A stretch of 64,000 nt of DNA. Origin: Acidobacteria bacterium Ga0077551 (GTDB taxonomy: Bacteria; Pseudomonadota; Alphaproteobacteria; Caulobacterales; Hyphomonadaceae). Both the position numbers and the translations under genes were made by a program. Of the stretch, positions 28,164 through 39,225 are shown piece after piece; the stretch's first letter is position 1; each line of letters begins with the position of its first letter. The stretch spans positions 1-64,000 of the forward strand of contig LNFC01000014.1 of NCBI GenBank assembly GCA_001464545.1, read 5' to 3'. The notes under the pieces are model-generated. The model saw nothing but the letters and a program-made list of their open reading frames with translations, had not been told where the DNA came from and did not search any database.

Positions 28164-29633
28164 ATGCGCGTCGTTACGCGATTTGCCCCTTCCCCCACCG
28201 GGATGCTTCACATTGGAGGGGCACGCACCGCGCTTTTCAACTACCTTTTCGCGAAAAGGTACGGCGGTCGTTTCCTGCTGCGCATTGAGGACACCGACCA
28301 CGAGCGCTCCACGCCGGAAGCGACGGCAGCCATCCTCGACGCGATGAACTGGCTCGGCCTCACACCGGACGAGCCGCCGCTCATGCAATCCGAACGCGCG
28401 GGCCGGCATGCCGATGTCGCCCATGAGATGGTTGCGCGCGGCACGGCGTTCCGCTGCTATGTCAGCGCCGAAGAGCTTCAGGCCCGGCGCGACCTCGGCG
28501 AAGAGAAACGCGTAGCGGCGCGCCGGGAAGGCCTCGGCGACGCCAAAAAAGCCGTCCTGCTCGCCGAAGCGGGCGCACTGCTGGCGCCGTTCCGCTCTCC
28601 GTGGCGCGATGGCGGGGCGCCCCCGTCCGCAGACGCGCCCTATGTCGTCCGCCTGCGCGCCCCGGATGGCGGAGACCGCATCGTCGAAGACGGCGTCCAG
28701 GGCACCGTGAAAGTCCATTCGTCCGAAATCGATGACCTCGTACTGCTGCGGACCGACAATACCCCGACCTACATGCTGGCGGTCGTGGTCGATGATCACG
28801 ACATGGACGTCACCCACGTCATTCGCGGCGACGACCACTTGCGCAACACGTTCCGGCAGATCCCGATCTACGAGGCGATGGGCTGGGCCGTCCCCCATTT
28901 TTCCCACCTGCCGATGATCCACGGCAATGATGGCGGCAAACTCTCAAAACGCCACGGCGCCCTGTCGACGACGGTCTACCGCGAGCTCGGCTACCTGCCC
29001 GAAGGTATGAAAGCCTACCTGCTGCGGCTTGGCTGGAGCCATGGCGACCAGGAAATCTTCACCGAGGACGAAGCCATCCGGCTGTTCGGTCTGGACGGCA
29101 TCAACAAGGCCCCGGCCCGGCTTGATCTGGAGAAGCTCGGAACCGTAAACGCCCACTTCATCCGCGAAGCCGGCAATGACCGCCTGTTCGACTTGCTGAT
29201 TCCTTTCCTGCGCGCCGAAGGCGACTTGGACCCATCTGCAAGGGACCGGATCCGTACAGCGCTTCCCCACATGAAAGATCGCGGCGCGACACTGGTGGAG
29301 CTCGCAGCTGCATTTCGCTTTCTCCGTGCGGCGAGGCCGCTGGAACTCGCCAAGAACGCGAAAAAGGCTTTGTCGGAAGAAGGCGTTGACCGGTTAAGGA
29401 AGCTTTCGTCTGAATTGCGTAACCTCGCAGCTTGGACAACCGCTAGCATTTCGGAAATGATCGCGACATATTGCACTGCAACAGGCCTATCTATGGGGCA
29501 GATAGGTCCGCCATTGCGGGCGGCTTTGACGGGCGGACTTCCCGCTCCGGATCTGGCGCCGGTGATGGACTGGCTCGGGCGCGAGGAAACGCTGGGCCGG
29601 ATAGATGACCAGATTCAGACGGGCGCTGGCTGA
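28164..29633 (+). CDS. gltX: Glutamyl-tRNA synthetase
   Basis: Charges tRNA-Glu (and possibly tRNA-Gln for later amidation). The 489-residue class Ib synthetase has R-F-A-P-S-P-T-G-M-L-H-I-G-G at 6-19 (HIGH-type motif), the acceptor-binding Y-M-L-A-V-V-V-D-D and T-H-V-I-R-G-D-D-H segments near 207-228, K-L-S-K-R-H-G near 258-264 (KMSKS-type) and an anticodon-binding helical C terminus. The frame is open 19 codons earlier, but MRVVTRFAPSPTG at 28164 is the conserved start. Followed 37 bases later by gltA on the same strand. Confidence 0.96.
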   Translation: MRVVTRFAPSPTGMLHIGGARTALFNYLFAKRYGGRFLLRIEDTDHERSTPEATAAILDAMNWLGLTPDEPPLMQSERAGRHADVAHEMVARGTAFRCYVSAEELQARRDLGEEKRVAARREGLGDAKKAVLLAEAGALLAPFRSPWRDGGAPPSADAPYVVRLRAPDGGDRIVEDGVQGTVKVHSSEIDDLVLLRTDNTPTYMLAVVVDDHDMDVTHVIRGDDHLRNTFRQIPIYEAMGWAVPHFSHLPMIHGNDGGKLSKRHGALSTTVYRELGYLPEGMKAYLLRLGWSHGDQEIFTEDEAIRLFGLDGINKAPARLDLEKLGTVNAHFIREAGNDRLFDLLIPFLRAEGDLDPSARDRIRTALPHMKDRGATLVELAAAFRFLRAARPLELAKNAKKALSEEGVDRLRKLSSELRNLAAWTTASISEMIATYCTATGLSMGQIGPPLRAALTGGLPAPDLAPVMDWLGREETLGRIDDQIQTGAG

Positions 29634-29670
29634 GGCGTCTCTGCAGACAGATTGAACAGGGAAAGAGCTG

Positions 29671-30950
<1,280 letters not shown>

Positions 30951-30975
<25 letters not shown>

Positions 30976-32123
30976 GCGAGTTGCAGTTCAGCAAGGACGG
31001 CGTCCGCCGCAATTTCTGCGGCGGGCTTGCCGTCCCGCACCAGCGCTGACAACGCCGTGTTCTGACGCGCCTGTTGGGCAGTGTGCTCGGCAGGGTCCTT
31101 GAACCATTCCAGCGCCTTGCCCGCGATAGGTTCGGCCTTGAGCTTTGTCTGGACAAACTCGGGCACGATCTCCCGGTCGCCGTTCAGGATGTTCAGCAGC
31201 GTGATGTGGACCTTCTTGTAGAGAAGGCCGCGGGCCAGCGCCCAGGTGATCCAGCCGGTCTTGTAGCCGACAATCATCGGCGCGCCCTGCATCGCCACCT
31301 CGCTCGTCACCGTTCCGGAACAGGCGAGAGCAACCGTTGCGGCGGCCATGCCATCATACCGCTCATCCGGATGGGTAATGATCCGGGCCCACTCCGGCGC
31401 ATCGGGAAACCGCTGGGCAAACTCGGCCTGGATCGGGCCTGCGGGAAGCACGACAACCTGCACTGCCGGCAGTCCACGTTTCACCTGCCGGGCCGCGTCC
31501 ATCAGCACCGGTGCAACACTGACGATCTCGCTGCGCCGGCTTCCCGGCAAGACGAGCAGTAGCGGCTCGTCCGCGCCGATGTTATACCGTGCACGGAAGT
31601 CTGCACCGTCGCCCTTCCCGCTTCGCGTCAAGGCGGGATTGCCGATGACCGTGACCTTCAGACCGAACGGCTCGTAGTAAGGCGCTTCAATCTCGTGCAT
31701 GCAGAGGAGATGATCGACTGTCGCTGCCAGCGTGGCCGCGCGCCCCGGGCGGGTGGCCCAGACCTGCGGGCCGATCAGCTTGACGAGACGTATCGACGGA
31801 TCACGGGCGCGGACGCGTTGCGCCACGCGTAACATGAAGCCCCATGAATCGACCAGAACAACTACCTTCGGCCGGCGCTTGCAAATGTCGTCTGCGGCAG
31901 CGTCAGCCAGACGCACGACATCCCCGTAAGCCTTAATGCCTTCCACAAAACCGAGGACCGAAAGCGGCGCTATATCAATCGGAGACGTGATACCGGCGGC
32001 CGCCAGTTCGGCGCCGCCAATCCCGTTGATTTCGGTGCCCGGTGATTTGCGGCGCACCCATTCGGCCACCTCGCGCGCCAGCAGGTCTCCGGACGCCTCG
32101 GCTGCGACGAGATAGAGGGACAT
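30951..32123 (-). CDS. lpxB: Lipid-A-disaccharide synthase
   Basis: Glycosyltransferase joining UDP-2,3-diacylglucosamine and lipid X to form the lipid A disaccharide at the inner membrane. 390 residues, GT19 family: N-terminal [12 protein letters not shown] near 5, G-I-G-G-A near 35, G-P-Q-V-W-A near 123, L-P-G-S-R-R-S-E near 196, and [11 protein letters not shown] near 268. Its ATG overlaps the lpxI stop by one base. End of the outer-membrane biogenesis block. Confidence 0.96.
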
Positions 32124-32974
32124 CAGGAACCAACGCCGAGAGTTGGAGAAAATCCGTACAGGAACAAACCGAGCGACGCGGCCTTCGCTTGCATGGCGGC
32201 GCGGTTGAGCATCAGGGCGCCACCGGCTTCGACGCCGATGCCGGCAAGACCGGCAGCGGCAGCGAGTTCCACCGTCGAGACGCCAGTGGTCGGAAGGTCA
32301 ATCCGCCGTTCCTGAACCGGTTTGGGCCGCTTCACCAGAACACCCCGGCGAGCCTTCGCTGTGCCGCGAATGGTCTCAGGCAGGGCGGCGCATCTCCGCA
32401 GCATCTCATCCGTGCCTTCCTGCGCCTCGACTGCGAGCACCAGACCGTCGCAAACCACGCAGGCCTGCCCGATATCCAGCGCCCCGCTGGCGGACGCCAC
32501 ACGCGCGGCCACGGCGAGGTCCTCAAGCAGCGCGGCGGAGGGCGCCGGTCCTGCGATAAGTCCGGCCGGCGCCAGCAAGGCTGCGTGTGCCTGCTCGCTG
32601 CCGATCACATTGAAGCCATTCTTCTCGAACTCGCCCACAAGTACGCGAAGCAGCGCATCATCGCCCTTGCGCGCTTCGCTGAGGACTTTCGGCAGCAGCG
32701 CAGCGCCGCGCAGGTCCAGCTTCAGGTCCGAGAAGTTCGGCCGGCTGACATTCCCTGCGAATACGAGATCGCGGCACCCTGCATCGCGCAGCCGCGTGAT
32801 CACGGCCCCAACTTCGCCCAGCCCGACGACGCTCCCCGGATACCCCGCAAGACGCGGCTCCTCGAAACCTTTCAGCCTGAGAACATGGACCCCCTGCCCC
32901 GTCGCCACGGCATTCTCTGCGATCGCGACCGGCAGGTCGCCAAGTCCCGCAATCAGGCCAAGCGGTGCGGGCAT
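32123..32974 (-). CDS. lpxI: UDP-2,3-diacylglucosamine pyrophosphatase LpxI
   Basis: Hydrolyses UDP-2,3-diacylglucosamine to lipid X and UMP. LpxI replaces LpxH in alphaproteobacteria and attacks a different phosphorus. The 283 residues include G-L-I-A-G-L-G-D-L-P near 6, F-A-G-N-V-S-R-P near 72, L-L-R-V-L-V-G-E-F-E near 107 and the C-terminal D-L-P-T-T-G-V-S-T-V-E-L-A-A-A-A-G-L (over its first part near 229) typical of the family. Its position between lpxA and lpxB is the LpxI-type arrangement. Four bases separate it from lpxA. Confidence 0.92.
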   Translation of the reverse strand: MPAPLGLIAGLGDLPVAIAENAVATGQGVHVLRLKGFEEPRLAGYPGSVVGLGEVGAVITRLRDAGCRDLVFAGNVSRPNFSDLKLDLRGAALLPKVLSEARKGDDALLRVLVGEFEKNGFNVIGSEQAHAALLAPAGLIAGPAPSAALLEDLAVAARVASASGALDIGQACVVCDGLVLAVEAQEGTDEMLRRCAALPETIRGTAKARRGVLVKRPKPVQERRIDLPTTGVSTVELAAAAGLAGIGVEAGGALMLNRAAMQAKAASLGLFLYGFSPTLGVGS

Positions 32975-32978
32975 GCGC

Positions 32979-33770
32979 TCAACCCGGCTTGCAGATGGGG
33001 CGGTCGCCGCCTTCGCGAATGAAGTTGATCAACTCCATCGCCAAGGGCTGACCGGCAAACGTCGTGACCGCAGCTTCGAGACGATCCTTGAACAGACCAT
33101 TTCCCTCGAACACGGCTTTGTAGGCGGAGCGGATTTCCTGAAGGTCTGCTTTCGAAAACCCGCGGCGCTTCAGGCCGACAGTATTCAGTCCCGCAAGCTT
33201 GGCGTGATTGCCAACGACGGACCCGAAGGGGATGACATCCTCGACGACGATAGCGCCGCCGCCGATGAATGCGTTGCGGCCGATACGGCTGAACTGGTGC
33301 ACGGCGGACAGGCCGCCAAACCAGACGTTGTCGCCGACTTCGATATGCCCCGCGAGCGAGACATTGTTCGCCATCACTACATTGTTGCCGATCTGACAGT
33401 CATGCGCGATGTGCGCGCCGATCATGATGTAGCAGTTCGTGCCAACCTTCGTCAGCCCGCCGAACTTCGGAATGCCGCTATGGGCGGTCGCGTATTCGCG
33501 GAAGACGCAGCCATCGCCGATCTCAAGGCGCGACTCCGGATGGGCCGCCAGGCCGATGACTTGCGGCAGGCCGCCGAGGACGGCGTGCGGATGCAGCGTG
33601 CAGTTCTTGCCGACGCGCGTGTTGCCGATGACGCTCGCATGCGAAATCAGCTGGGTACCTTCACCAACTTCGGCGTTGGGTCCGATATGACAGAAAGGAC
33701 CAATGGTGACGCCGTCATGCAGCACGGCGCCGTCTTCAATGACGGAAGAAGGATGTACGGAAGTAGCCAT
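32979..33770 (-). CDS. lpxA: UDP-N-acetylglucosamine acyltransferase
   Basis: First step of lipid A synthesis: transfers a 3-hydroxyacyl chain from ACP to UDP-GlcNAc O3. The 263-residue protein is a left-handed beta helix of hexapeptide repeats (I-G-P-F-C-H, V-G-E-G-T, I-G-D-G-C and similar), with the catalytic His in G-A-H-I-A-H-D-C near 122-125 and a C-terminal helical domain. Its gene normally follows fabZ, but here it follows lpxD directly across 39 bases. Confidence 0.95.
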   Translation of the reverse strand: MATSVHPSSVIEDGAVLHDGVTIGPFCHIGPNAEVGEGTQLISHASVIGNTRVGKNCTLHPHAVLGGLPQVIGLAAHPESRLEIGDGCVFREYATAHSGIPKFGGLTKVGTNCYIMIGAHIAHDCQIGNNVVMANNVSLAGHIEVGDNVWFGGLSAVHQFSRIGRNAFIGGGAIVVEDVIPFGSVVGNHAKLAGLNTVGLKRRGFSKADLQEIRSAYKAVFEGNGLFKDRLEAAVTTFAGQPLAMELINFIREGGDRPICKPG

Positions 33771-33783
33771 GGATTTCCGTTAC

Positions 33784-33800
33784 CAGCCCGTCAGGGGCTG
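33784..33800 (-). other. Hairpin in the lpxD-lpxA gap
   Basis: CAGCCC (33784-33789) and GGGCTG (33795-33800) can form a 6-base-pair stem with a 5-base loop, filling almost half of the 39-base interval between lpxD and lpxA. There is no T-tract. It may modulate lpxA translation or mRNA processing, or be a scar of the missing fabZ; neither is demonstrated. Confidence 0.35.
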
Positions 33801-33809
33801 CGCCACTGT

Positions 33810-34826
33810 TCAATCACGCTTCTTGGCGCTGGTCTGCTTGGCCAGCCAGGCGACTTCCCGCATCCACTGGCGGATCGGCTTGGCGGGCGTGCCGCCCCAG
33901 GTTTCCCCATCAGGCACATCCCGTAAGACCCCCGCAGCGCCCGCCAGGCTGACCCCAGCGCCCACATTGACATGATCGGCAATGCCGACCTGGCCGCCCA
34001 GCATCGACCCATCGCCGATCCGAACGGAGCCGGAGATGCCGCCAAACGCCGCCATGATTACCGACCGGCCCAACACGACATTGTGGGCAATCTGGCAGAG
34101 GTTATCGATCTTGGTTCGCTCGCCGACGATGGTGTCTGCGAAGACGCCGCGATCAATACAGGTATTGGCGCCGATAGTGACATGGTCCTGCAGGATCACC
34201 CGCCCGAAATGCGGGGCATCTTCCAGCCCGCTCGGCCCCGGCGTCACGCCAAAGCCAGCCTCGCCGATGCGCGCGCCCGCCAGCAGGGTGACATGATCCC
34301 CCAGCAGCGCGCAGTGAATGCTTGTGCCTGCTCCGATGAACCCGTTCCGGCCGATCTGGACACCTGGCCCGATGACCGCGTTCGGGCAGATGACGGTGCC
34401 TTCGCCAATCGCTGCACCGGCGCCGACAACAACGCCTGCCCCGAGTTCGGCGCCCGGATGGATCTTCGCGTCCGGCGAGATCGCTACGCGTGTCTGGGCG
34501 AGTTGGTGACGCGGCTTGAACAGGGTACGGGCAATGACGTTGTGGGCGTGGCGAGGCTGTTTTACAACGAGCAGTGCAACGCCGTCCGCCACCCGCCTCC
34601 GGATCGCCTCGCTGACCAGCAGCACGCTCAGATCCGGGCTGAGCGAAGTTAGCCCGGCGCCTTCGCCTTCAAGAAACGCCAATTCGCCCGGCTTGGCCTT
34701 ATCCGCCGCCGCAATGCCGGTGATCGGCGTATTCGGATCGCCAACCGGCTCCGCCCCCGTCAGCGCAGCGGCCGATTCCAGCGTCAAAGCCCCCAATGAC
34801 GCATAGAACCGGGTATCGACCGCCAT
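33810..34826 (-). CDS. lpxD: UDP-3-O-(3-hydroxyacyl)glucosamine N-acyltransferase
   Basis: Third step of lipid A synthesis, N-acylating UDP-3-O-acyl-GlcN from acyl-ACP. The 338 residues comprise an N-terminal uridine-binding domain (about 1-100), a hexapeptide-repeat beta helix (about 105-310; H-P-G-A-E-L, I-G-E-G-T, I-G-R-N-G) with the catalytic His in C-Q-I-A-H-N-V near 250, and a C-terminal helix ending in K-K-R-D. Normal length. Preceded by ompH after 18 bases. Confidence 0.95.
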   Translation of the reverse strand: MAVDTRFYASLGALTLESAAALTGAEPVGDPNTPITGIAAADKAKPGELAFLEGEGAGLTSLSPDLSVLLVSEAIRRRVADGVALLVVKQPRHAHNVIARTLFKPRHQLAQTRVAISPDAKIHPGAELGAGVVVGAGAAIGEGTVICPNAVIGPGVQIGRNGFIGAGTSIHCALLGDHVTLLAGARIGEAGFGVTPGPSGLEDAPHFGRVILQDHVTIGANTCIDRGVFADTIVGERTKIDNLCQIAHNVVLGRSVIMAAFGGISGSVRIGDGSMLGGQVGIADHVNVGAGVSLAGAAGVLRDVPDGETWGGTPAKPIRQWMREVAWLAKQTSAKKRD

Positions 34827-34844
34827 GACGGAGCGTGACCGCGG

Positions 34845-35429
34845 TTACTGAGGCGCTGGGGCGCGCTGACGGACAACCGTGATCGTCGGCGTCTTCTGGT
34901 CGAGCTTGGCGACGATGGAGGCCGTTGCGTCCACTGCGTCCGCGGTGAACACCGCCTGGCTCTTGGACAGCACGACCTGCGCATTCTTCTCTTTCACGAC
35001 CTCAAGCATCACCGGCTCGAGGGCCGTGTTGAAATCGATGAACGACTTCTGCTCGGTGGCCGCATACTCCTGCGACAGCGTCGTCCGCTTCTGCGCGAAG
35101 TCGTTAGACTTTTTCTGGAAGTCCTCGATCTGCTTGACGAGCGCGGCATCGGCGACAATCGCCTCACGCGTCTTGCCGTCCAGCTTGACGGCCAGAGCCT
35201 GACGCTCTGTTTCCAGCGCGTCGCGTGTCGGCTTCAGCTCGGCATTGATCTGGGTCTCGATGTTCTTGAGTTTCGTGAACATGTCCTTGCCGGCTTTGCT
35301 TTCGCCAACAATCCGGCCTTCGTCGATCACCATGATCACGGTGCCTTGGGCGGCGGCCGAAGGGGCAAAGATCAGGAGCGTTGTGGTCGACAGCATCAAA
35401 GCGGTCAGAAGGGTCTTGAACTTGGTCAT
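34845..35429 (-). CDS. OmpH/Skp-family periplasmic chaperone
   Basis: A 194-residue periplasmic protein. Signal peptide M-T-K-F-K-T-L-L-T-A-L-M-L-S-T-T-T-L-L-I with cleavage likely after A-A-A (about residue 27), then a short beta strand (V-I-M-V-I-D-E-G-R-I-V) and a long charged helical hairpin (about 50-130, K/E/Q-rich, coiled-coil-like) characteristic of Skp. Skp holds outer-membrane proteins for BamA, whose gene lies just upstream. The frame extends 88 codons upstream into bamA, but the ATG at 35429 starts the signal peptide and is the credible start. Confidence 0.85.
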   Translation of the reverse strand: MTKFKTLLTALMLSTTTLLIFAPSAAAQGTVIMVIDEGRIVGESKAGKDMFTKLKNIETQINAELKPTRDALETERQALAVKLDGKTREAIVADAALVKQIEDFQKKSNDFAQKRTTLSQEYAATEQKSFIDFNTALEPVMLEVVKEKNAQVVLSKSQAVFTADAVDATASIVAKLDQKTPTITVVRQRAPAPQ

Positions 35430-35457
35430 TATGGTTTCCTCGTGGGGGCTTGCGAGA

Positions 35458-38022
35458 TCAGAAGTTCGTTGATGTCGAGAACCGGAATGTCTCGGTACGG
35501 TCGTATTCTTCCTTGCGAAGGATTTGCGAGAAGTCGAACCGGATTGGGCCGAACGGCGAATCCCAGAACACGCTGAGACCCGCGGACGCGCGCAGCGACG
35601 CGGCATCTTTCGGGATGCGGACGGCGGACAGGCCCGGAAATCCAAGCTGGGAGGCATCACCAATGAACAGCGGCACGCCCTTGTCGACATCATCGAGCGT
35701 GCCGAGGGAGCCGACGTCCATGAACAGCGCGCTCTTGATGCCGTACTCTTCGGGCAGGAAGTTCGGAACCGTCAGTTCGAACGTTCCCTGATAGTAGGCG
35801 TTGCCGCCGAGCGAGTTCAGACGGCTGGTCTGAACCACTTCGCCGGTCTGCGGATCAAACACGCGCACGATTTCGCGCGGGCCAAGGCCGGCCACATCAA
35901 ACCCGCGGAAGGTGCTGCCACCCCGGAAGAACCGGTTGTTGATGCGAACGCCCTGCTCATCGTCGAGCGGCACCACAAGGCCAGCCGAGAATTTCGCACT
36001 GGCAATCACATCCCGCCAGATCCCGCGGTACAGCGAGGCGCCGGTTTCCGTCCGCACGTAACGGACATCGCCGCCAAGTCCCGCCAGGTCCTGGCTGAAC
36101 CGGAAGTCAAAACCGCGCGTCGGCGTGATCGGATCGTTCGTCTGATCCCAGAAGAAATTGTAGCCGATGATGCTCGAAATATCGTTGCGCTCGGAGCGGC
36201 AGATCGTATCGCGCAGTGTGTAGAGCGGGTCACAGAAGTCCACCACCAGCTCGCCGGGGCCGGCATCGCCGGCTTCAGGCAGCCGGAAACGGTCATCCGT
36301 GAAATCGTCCGGCGTACTTTGCCCTTCGATCTGCACCGAGTCGCGCACCAGATTGCCGGCTGTATCAATGATGATGTTCCGGTCCGAGATGTTCACATCG
36401 TCCGCCTGCAGACGATAGCTCAATCCCAGCTGCATGCGGTCGGTCAGCGGGAACGCCGTCCGGACGCCGCCGCCGATGGTTTCGCTGGTGAACCCGGTGA
36501 ATTCCTCAAAGTCCTGCTTCGTCGCGAAAAGATCGACACCGGCCGACAGGTTGCGGTCGAGGAAGCGCGGTTCGGTGAAACGGAGATCGACGACCTGCTG
36601 GCGGCTGGACAAGGACGTCCGCGCGACAACTGACTGGCCGCGGCCGCGCAGGTTGCGCTGCGAGGCGCTGAGGTCAAAGAGATAAGAGTCAACGGACGAG
36701 AAGCCCGCCGCAAACGACAGCTCACCGGTCGATTGCTCGGTGACCGTGACATCCACGATCGTGCGGTCCGGATCTTCTGCCGGCGTCTCGACGATCTCGA
36801 CTTCCTTGAAGAAGCCGAGCGCACGGATGCGGTTGCGCGAGCGATCCAGCAGGATGCGGTTGAACGCGTCGCCTTCAGCAATGCGCAGTTCGCGGCGGAT
36901 CACGCGGTCCAGCGTCTGCGTGTTGCCGACGATGTTGATGCGGTCGATGTAGACGCGCGGACCTTCATCGATGGCGAAGGTGATATCGATCCGCCCGGTC
37001 TCTTCGTTGACGCTGATCTGCGGACGGATGTCCACGAACGCATACCCCGCCACACCTGCAGCGTAGGTCAGCGCGTCGATGGTCCCTTCGATCTGGTCGC
37101 CCCGGAAAAGCTCGCCTTCCTGGATCGGCACCACGGCCTGCAGGATACTCGAGTCCAGCTTCTCGAGCGCCGTCTCGACCTTGATGACGCCGAAGTCGTA
37201 CTGGCGTCCCTCGTCAACCGTGAAGGTGACGTAGAAGTCTTTCTGGTCCGGCGTCAGTTCCGCGACCGCAGAAGTCACGCGGAAATCGTAGTAGCCGTTG
37301 TTCTGGTAGAACTCGCGCAGCTGTTCGCGGTCAAATTCGAGACGGCCTGAGTCATAGTTGTCGTTCGAGCTGAAGAAGCGCCAGAGGCGCGACTGCCGGG
37401 TCACGATCTCGCTGCGCAGACGCGAGTCCGAGTATTCCTTGTTGCCGATGAAGTTGATCGCGCGAACGCCGGTCACTGGGCCTTCCGTGATCTCGAAGAT
37501 CAGGTCGACGCGGTTCTGTTCCAGCGGTTTGTATTGTGGCTCGACCTTCGCCGCAAAACGTCCCGAACGGCGATACATTTCCAGCACGCGCTGAACGTCG
37601 GCCTGAACGCGGGCCGCCGTGAACACGCCGCGCGGCGAGGCCTGGATTTCTTCGCGCAGCTTGTCGTCCTTGAGGGCGCGGTTGCCCTCGAAGATCACGC
37701 GGTTGATGATCGGGTTTTCAACAACGCGGACCACAAGGTCATCTTCGCGCCGGTCAATCGACACGTCGGCGAACAGGTTGGTGGCGAACAGTGTCTTCAG
37801 CGACAGGTCGATCCGGTCCGGATCGAACGCATCACCGGGTTCGAGCAGCAGGTAGGATTGCACCGTACGGGCTTCGATACGCTTGTTGCCCTCAACGACA
37901 ATGGAGCGGATTGTGCCGTCATAGCGGGCATCTTCCTGGGCATGCGCTGTAGTCAGCTGGCCTCCCGATCCGAGCGCCAAGACGCTGGTCGCGAGAACTG
38001 TTGCTGCGAGGAATTTACGCAT
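35458..38022 (-). CDS. bamA: Outer membrane protein assembly factor BamA
   Basis: Central subunit of the BAM complex that inserts beta-barrel proteins into the outer membrane. The 854-residue protein has a signal peptide (about 1-28, cut after A-H-A), five POTRA domains (about 35-430; repeated G-N-K/N-x-R patterns such as V-E-G-N-K-R-I, F-E-G-N-R-A-L, I-G-N-K-E-Y and V-G-N-T-Q-T) and a C-terminal 16-strand barrel with the lid-loop motif V-R-I-N-N-R-F-F-R-G-G (a V-R-G-F/Y equivalent lies in T-F-R-G-F). It ends in Phe, the BAM recognition signature. Between rseP and ompH as in most proteobacteria. Confidence 0.96.
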   Translation of the reverse strand: MRKFLAATVLATSVLALGSGGQLTTAHAQEDARYDGTIRSIVVEGNKRIEARTVQSYLLLEPGDAFDPDRIDLSLKTLFATNLFADVSIDRREDDLVVRVVENPIINRVIFEGNRALKDDKLREEIQASPRGVFTAARVQADVQRVLEMYRRSGRFAAKVEPQYKPLEQNRVDLIFEITEGPVTGVRAINFIGNKEYSDSRLRSEIVTRQSRLWRFFSSNDNYDSGRLEFDREQLREFYQNNGYYDFRVTSAVAELTPDQKDFYVTFTVDEGRQYDFGVIKVETALEKLDSSILQAVVPIQEGELFRGDQIEGTIDALTYAAGVAGYAFVDIRPQISVNEETGRIDITFAIDEGPRVYIDRINIVGNTQTLDRVIRRELRIAEGDAFNRILLDRSRNRIRALGFFKEVEIVETPAEDPDRTIVDVTVTEQSTGELSFAAGFSSVDSYLFDLSASQRNLRGRGQSVVARTSLSSRQQVVDLRFTEPRFLDRNLSAGVDLFATKQDFEEFTGFTSETIGGGVRTAFPLTDRMQLGLSYRLQADDVNISDRNIIIDTAGNLVRDSVQIEGQSTPDDFTDDRFRLPEAGDAGPGELVVDFCDPLYTLRDTICRSERNDISSIIGYNFFWDQTNDPITPTRGFDFRFSQDLAGLGGDVRYVRTETGASLYRGIWRDVIASAKFSAGLVVPLDDEQGVRINNRFFRGGSTFRGFDVAGLGPREIVRVFDPQTGEVVQTSRLNSLGGNAYYQGTFELTVPNFLPEEYGIKSALFMDVGSLGTLDDVDKGVPLFIGDASQLGFPGLSAVRIPKDAASLRASAGLSVFWDSPFGPIRFDFSQILRKEEYDRTETFRFSTSTNF

Positions 38023-38058
38023 TCTCGAATACTCTTTCGTTCCTGGAGCTGAATTGCG

Positions 38059-39225
38059 TCAGCTGCTTCCCCGTCCAAAAACGCCGGTTTCGAGAATGTC
38101 CCCCCAAGTGATCACGATCACCATGGCCACCAAGACCAACACTCCCACACGCAGCGCCATCGCCTCAATTTGGCTTGGCATTTTTGAGCCTATCAATGCC
38201 TCGTATGCATGAAACACAACCCGCCCGCCATCCAGCACTGGCAGTGGCAGCAGGTTGAAGAAACCGACGCCGACAGAGATCGCGGCACACAGGCTCAGCA
38301 GCACCCAGAACAGGTGTTCGAGCCGGTCAAACAGCGGCACCTGCGGGTTGTCCATGACCGTATTCACGATCCGCCGGGACACGTCACCGACGCCGACCGG
38401 ACCCGACAGTGTATGAAAAGACATGTTCCCGGTGACGATGCTGCCGAGCATGGTCACGGTGCGGTCGATGGCGACGCCGGTCTGCTGGACACCGGCCACA
38501 GCTGATTCGATTGGCCCAAAGCGCTGACGCTCACCAGTCTGAGAGCGCGCCATGCCAATCCCGATCGTGCTTTGCGGCACCACCTGGCCAAACTCGTTCT
38601 CACGCACGATTTCAACAGGTGTCACAAATACCACCTGCTCGTTTCCCTGACGGGCAACCAGCATTTCCAGCGGCTTGTTGGGGCTGAGCAGAACAGCAAC
38701 GGTCACATCCGAGGTGTTGTTGATGGTCTTGCCATTGATGGCAACGATATGGTCGCCGACGAGGAGCCCGGCGCGCGCCGCCGGCATATCCGGCAAAGCC
38801 GTGGCGACGGTGACCGTCTGGACGGCGACGCCGTGCACTCCAATCGACAATGCAAAGATAAAGGCCGCAAGAACGAAATTCGCAAAGGGACCAGCGAGAC
38901 TTATGACGATCTTCTTGAGCGGGCCGACATCGTCAAAGGGTAGCCCCTTTGGCGCGTGCTCATCGTCAACCGCGTCTTCTGCCGACTGTTTGTCAACGAA
39001 CGCGACGAAGCCGCCCAGCGGGATCCAGTTGAGGCGCCAGCGGGTTCCGCGCTTGTCGCGCACCTCGACCATCGGTTTGCCGAAACCGACCGCGAAGGAC
39101 TCGACGGCGACATTGAACCAGCGGCCTGCAAAGTAATGACCCAGCTCATGCACCACGATCACGATGCCCATGAGGAACACCAGGCACGCGATGAACAATG
39201 GACCCTGGCTGATCACGCCTTCCAA
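38059..39225 (-). CDS. rseP: RIP metalloprotease RseP
   Basis: Intramembrane site-2 zinc protease that cleaves anti-sigma factors and leftover signal peptides in the inner membrane. In 388 residues: HEXXH motif as H26-E-L-G-H30 in the first transmembrane helix, one PDZ domain around 125-200 (G-L-L-V-G-D-H-I-V-A-I-N-G), and the third zinc-ligand motif N-L-L-P-L-P-V-L-D-G-G near 320. One PDZ domain rather than the two of E. coli RseP, as in other alphaproteobacteria. Overlaps dxr by 13 bases. Confidence 0.94.
   Translation of the reverse strand: MEGVISQGPLFIACLVFLMGIVIVVHELGHYFAGRWFNVAVESFAVGFGKPMVEVRDKRGTRWRLNWIPLGGFVAFVDKQSAEDAVDDEHAPKGLPFDDVGPLKKIVISLAGPFANFVLAAFIFALSIGVHGVAVQTVTVATALPDMPAARAGLLVGDHIVAINGKTINNTSDVTVAVLLSPNKPLEMLVARQGNEQVVFVTPVEIVRENEFGQVVPQSTIGIGMARSQTGERQRFGPIESAVAGVQQTGVAIDRTVTMLGSIVTGNMSFHTLSGPVGVGDVSRRIVNTVMDNPQVPLFDRLEHLFWVLLSLCAAISVGVGFFNLLPLPVLDGGRVVFHAYEALIGSKMPSQIEAMALRVGVLVLVAMVIVITWGDILETGVFGRGSS

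Noticed and set aside
27947..28198. 83-codon minus-strand frame over the gltX start
   Set aside because: Arg/Thr-rich, overlaps the conserved gltX N terminus and is out of frame with both comEC fragments.
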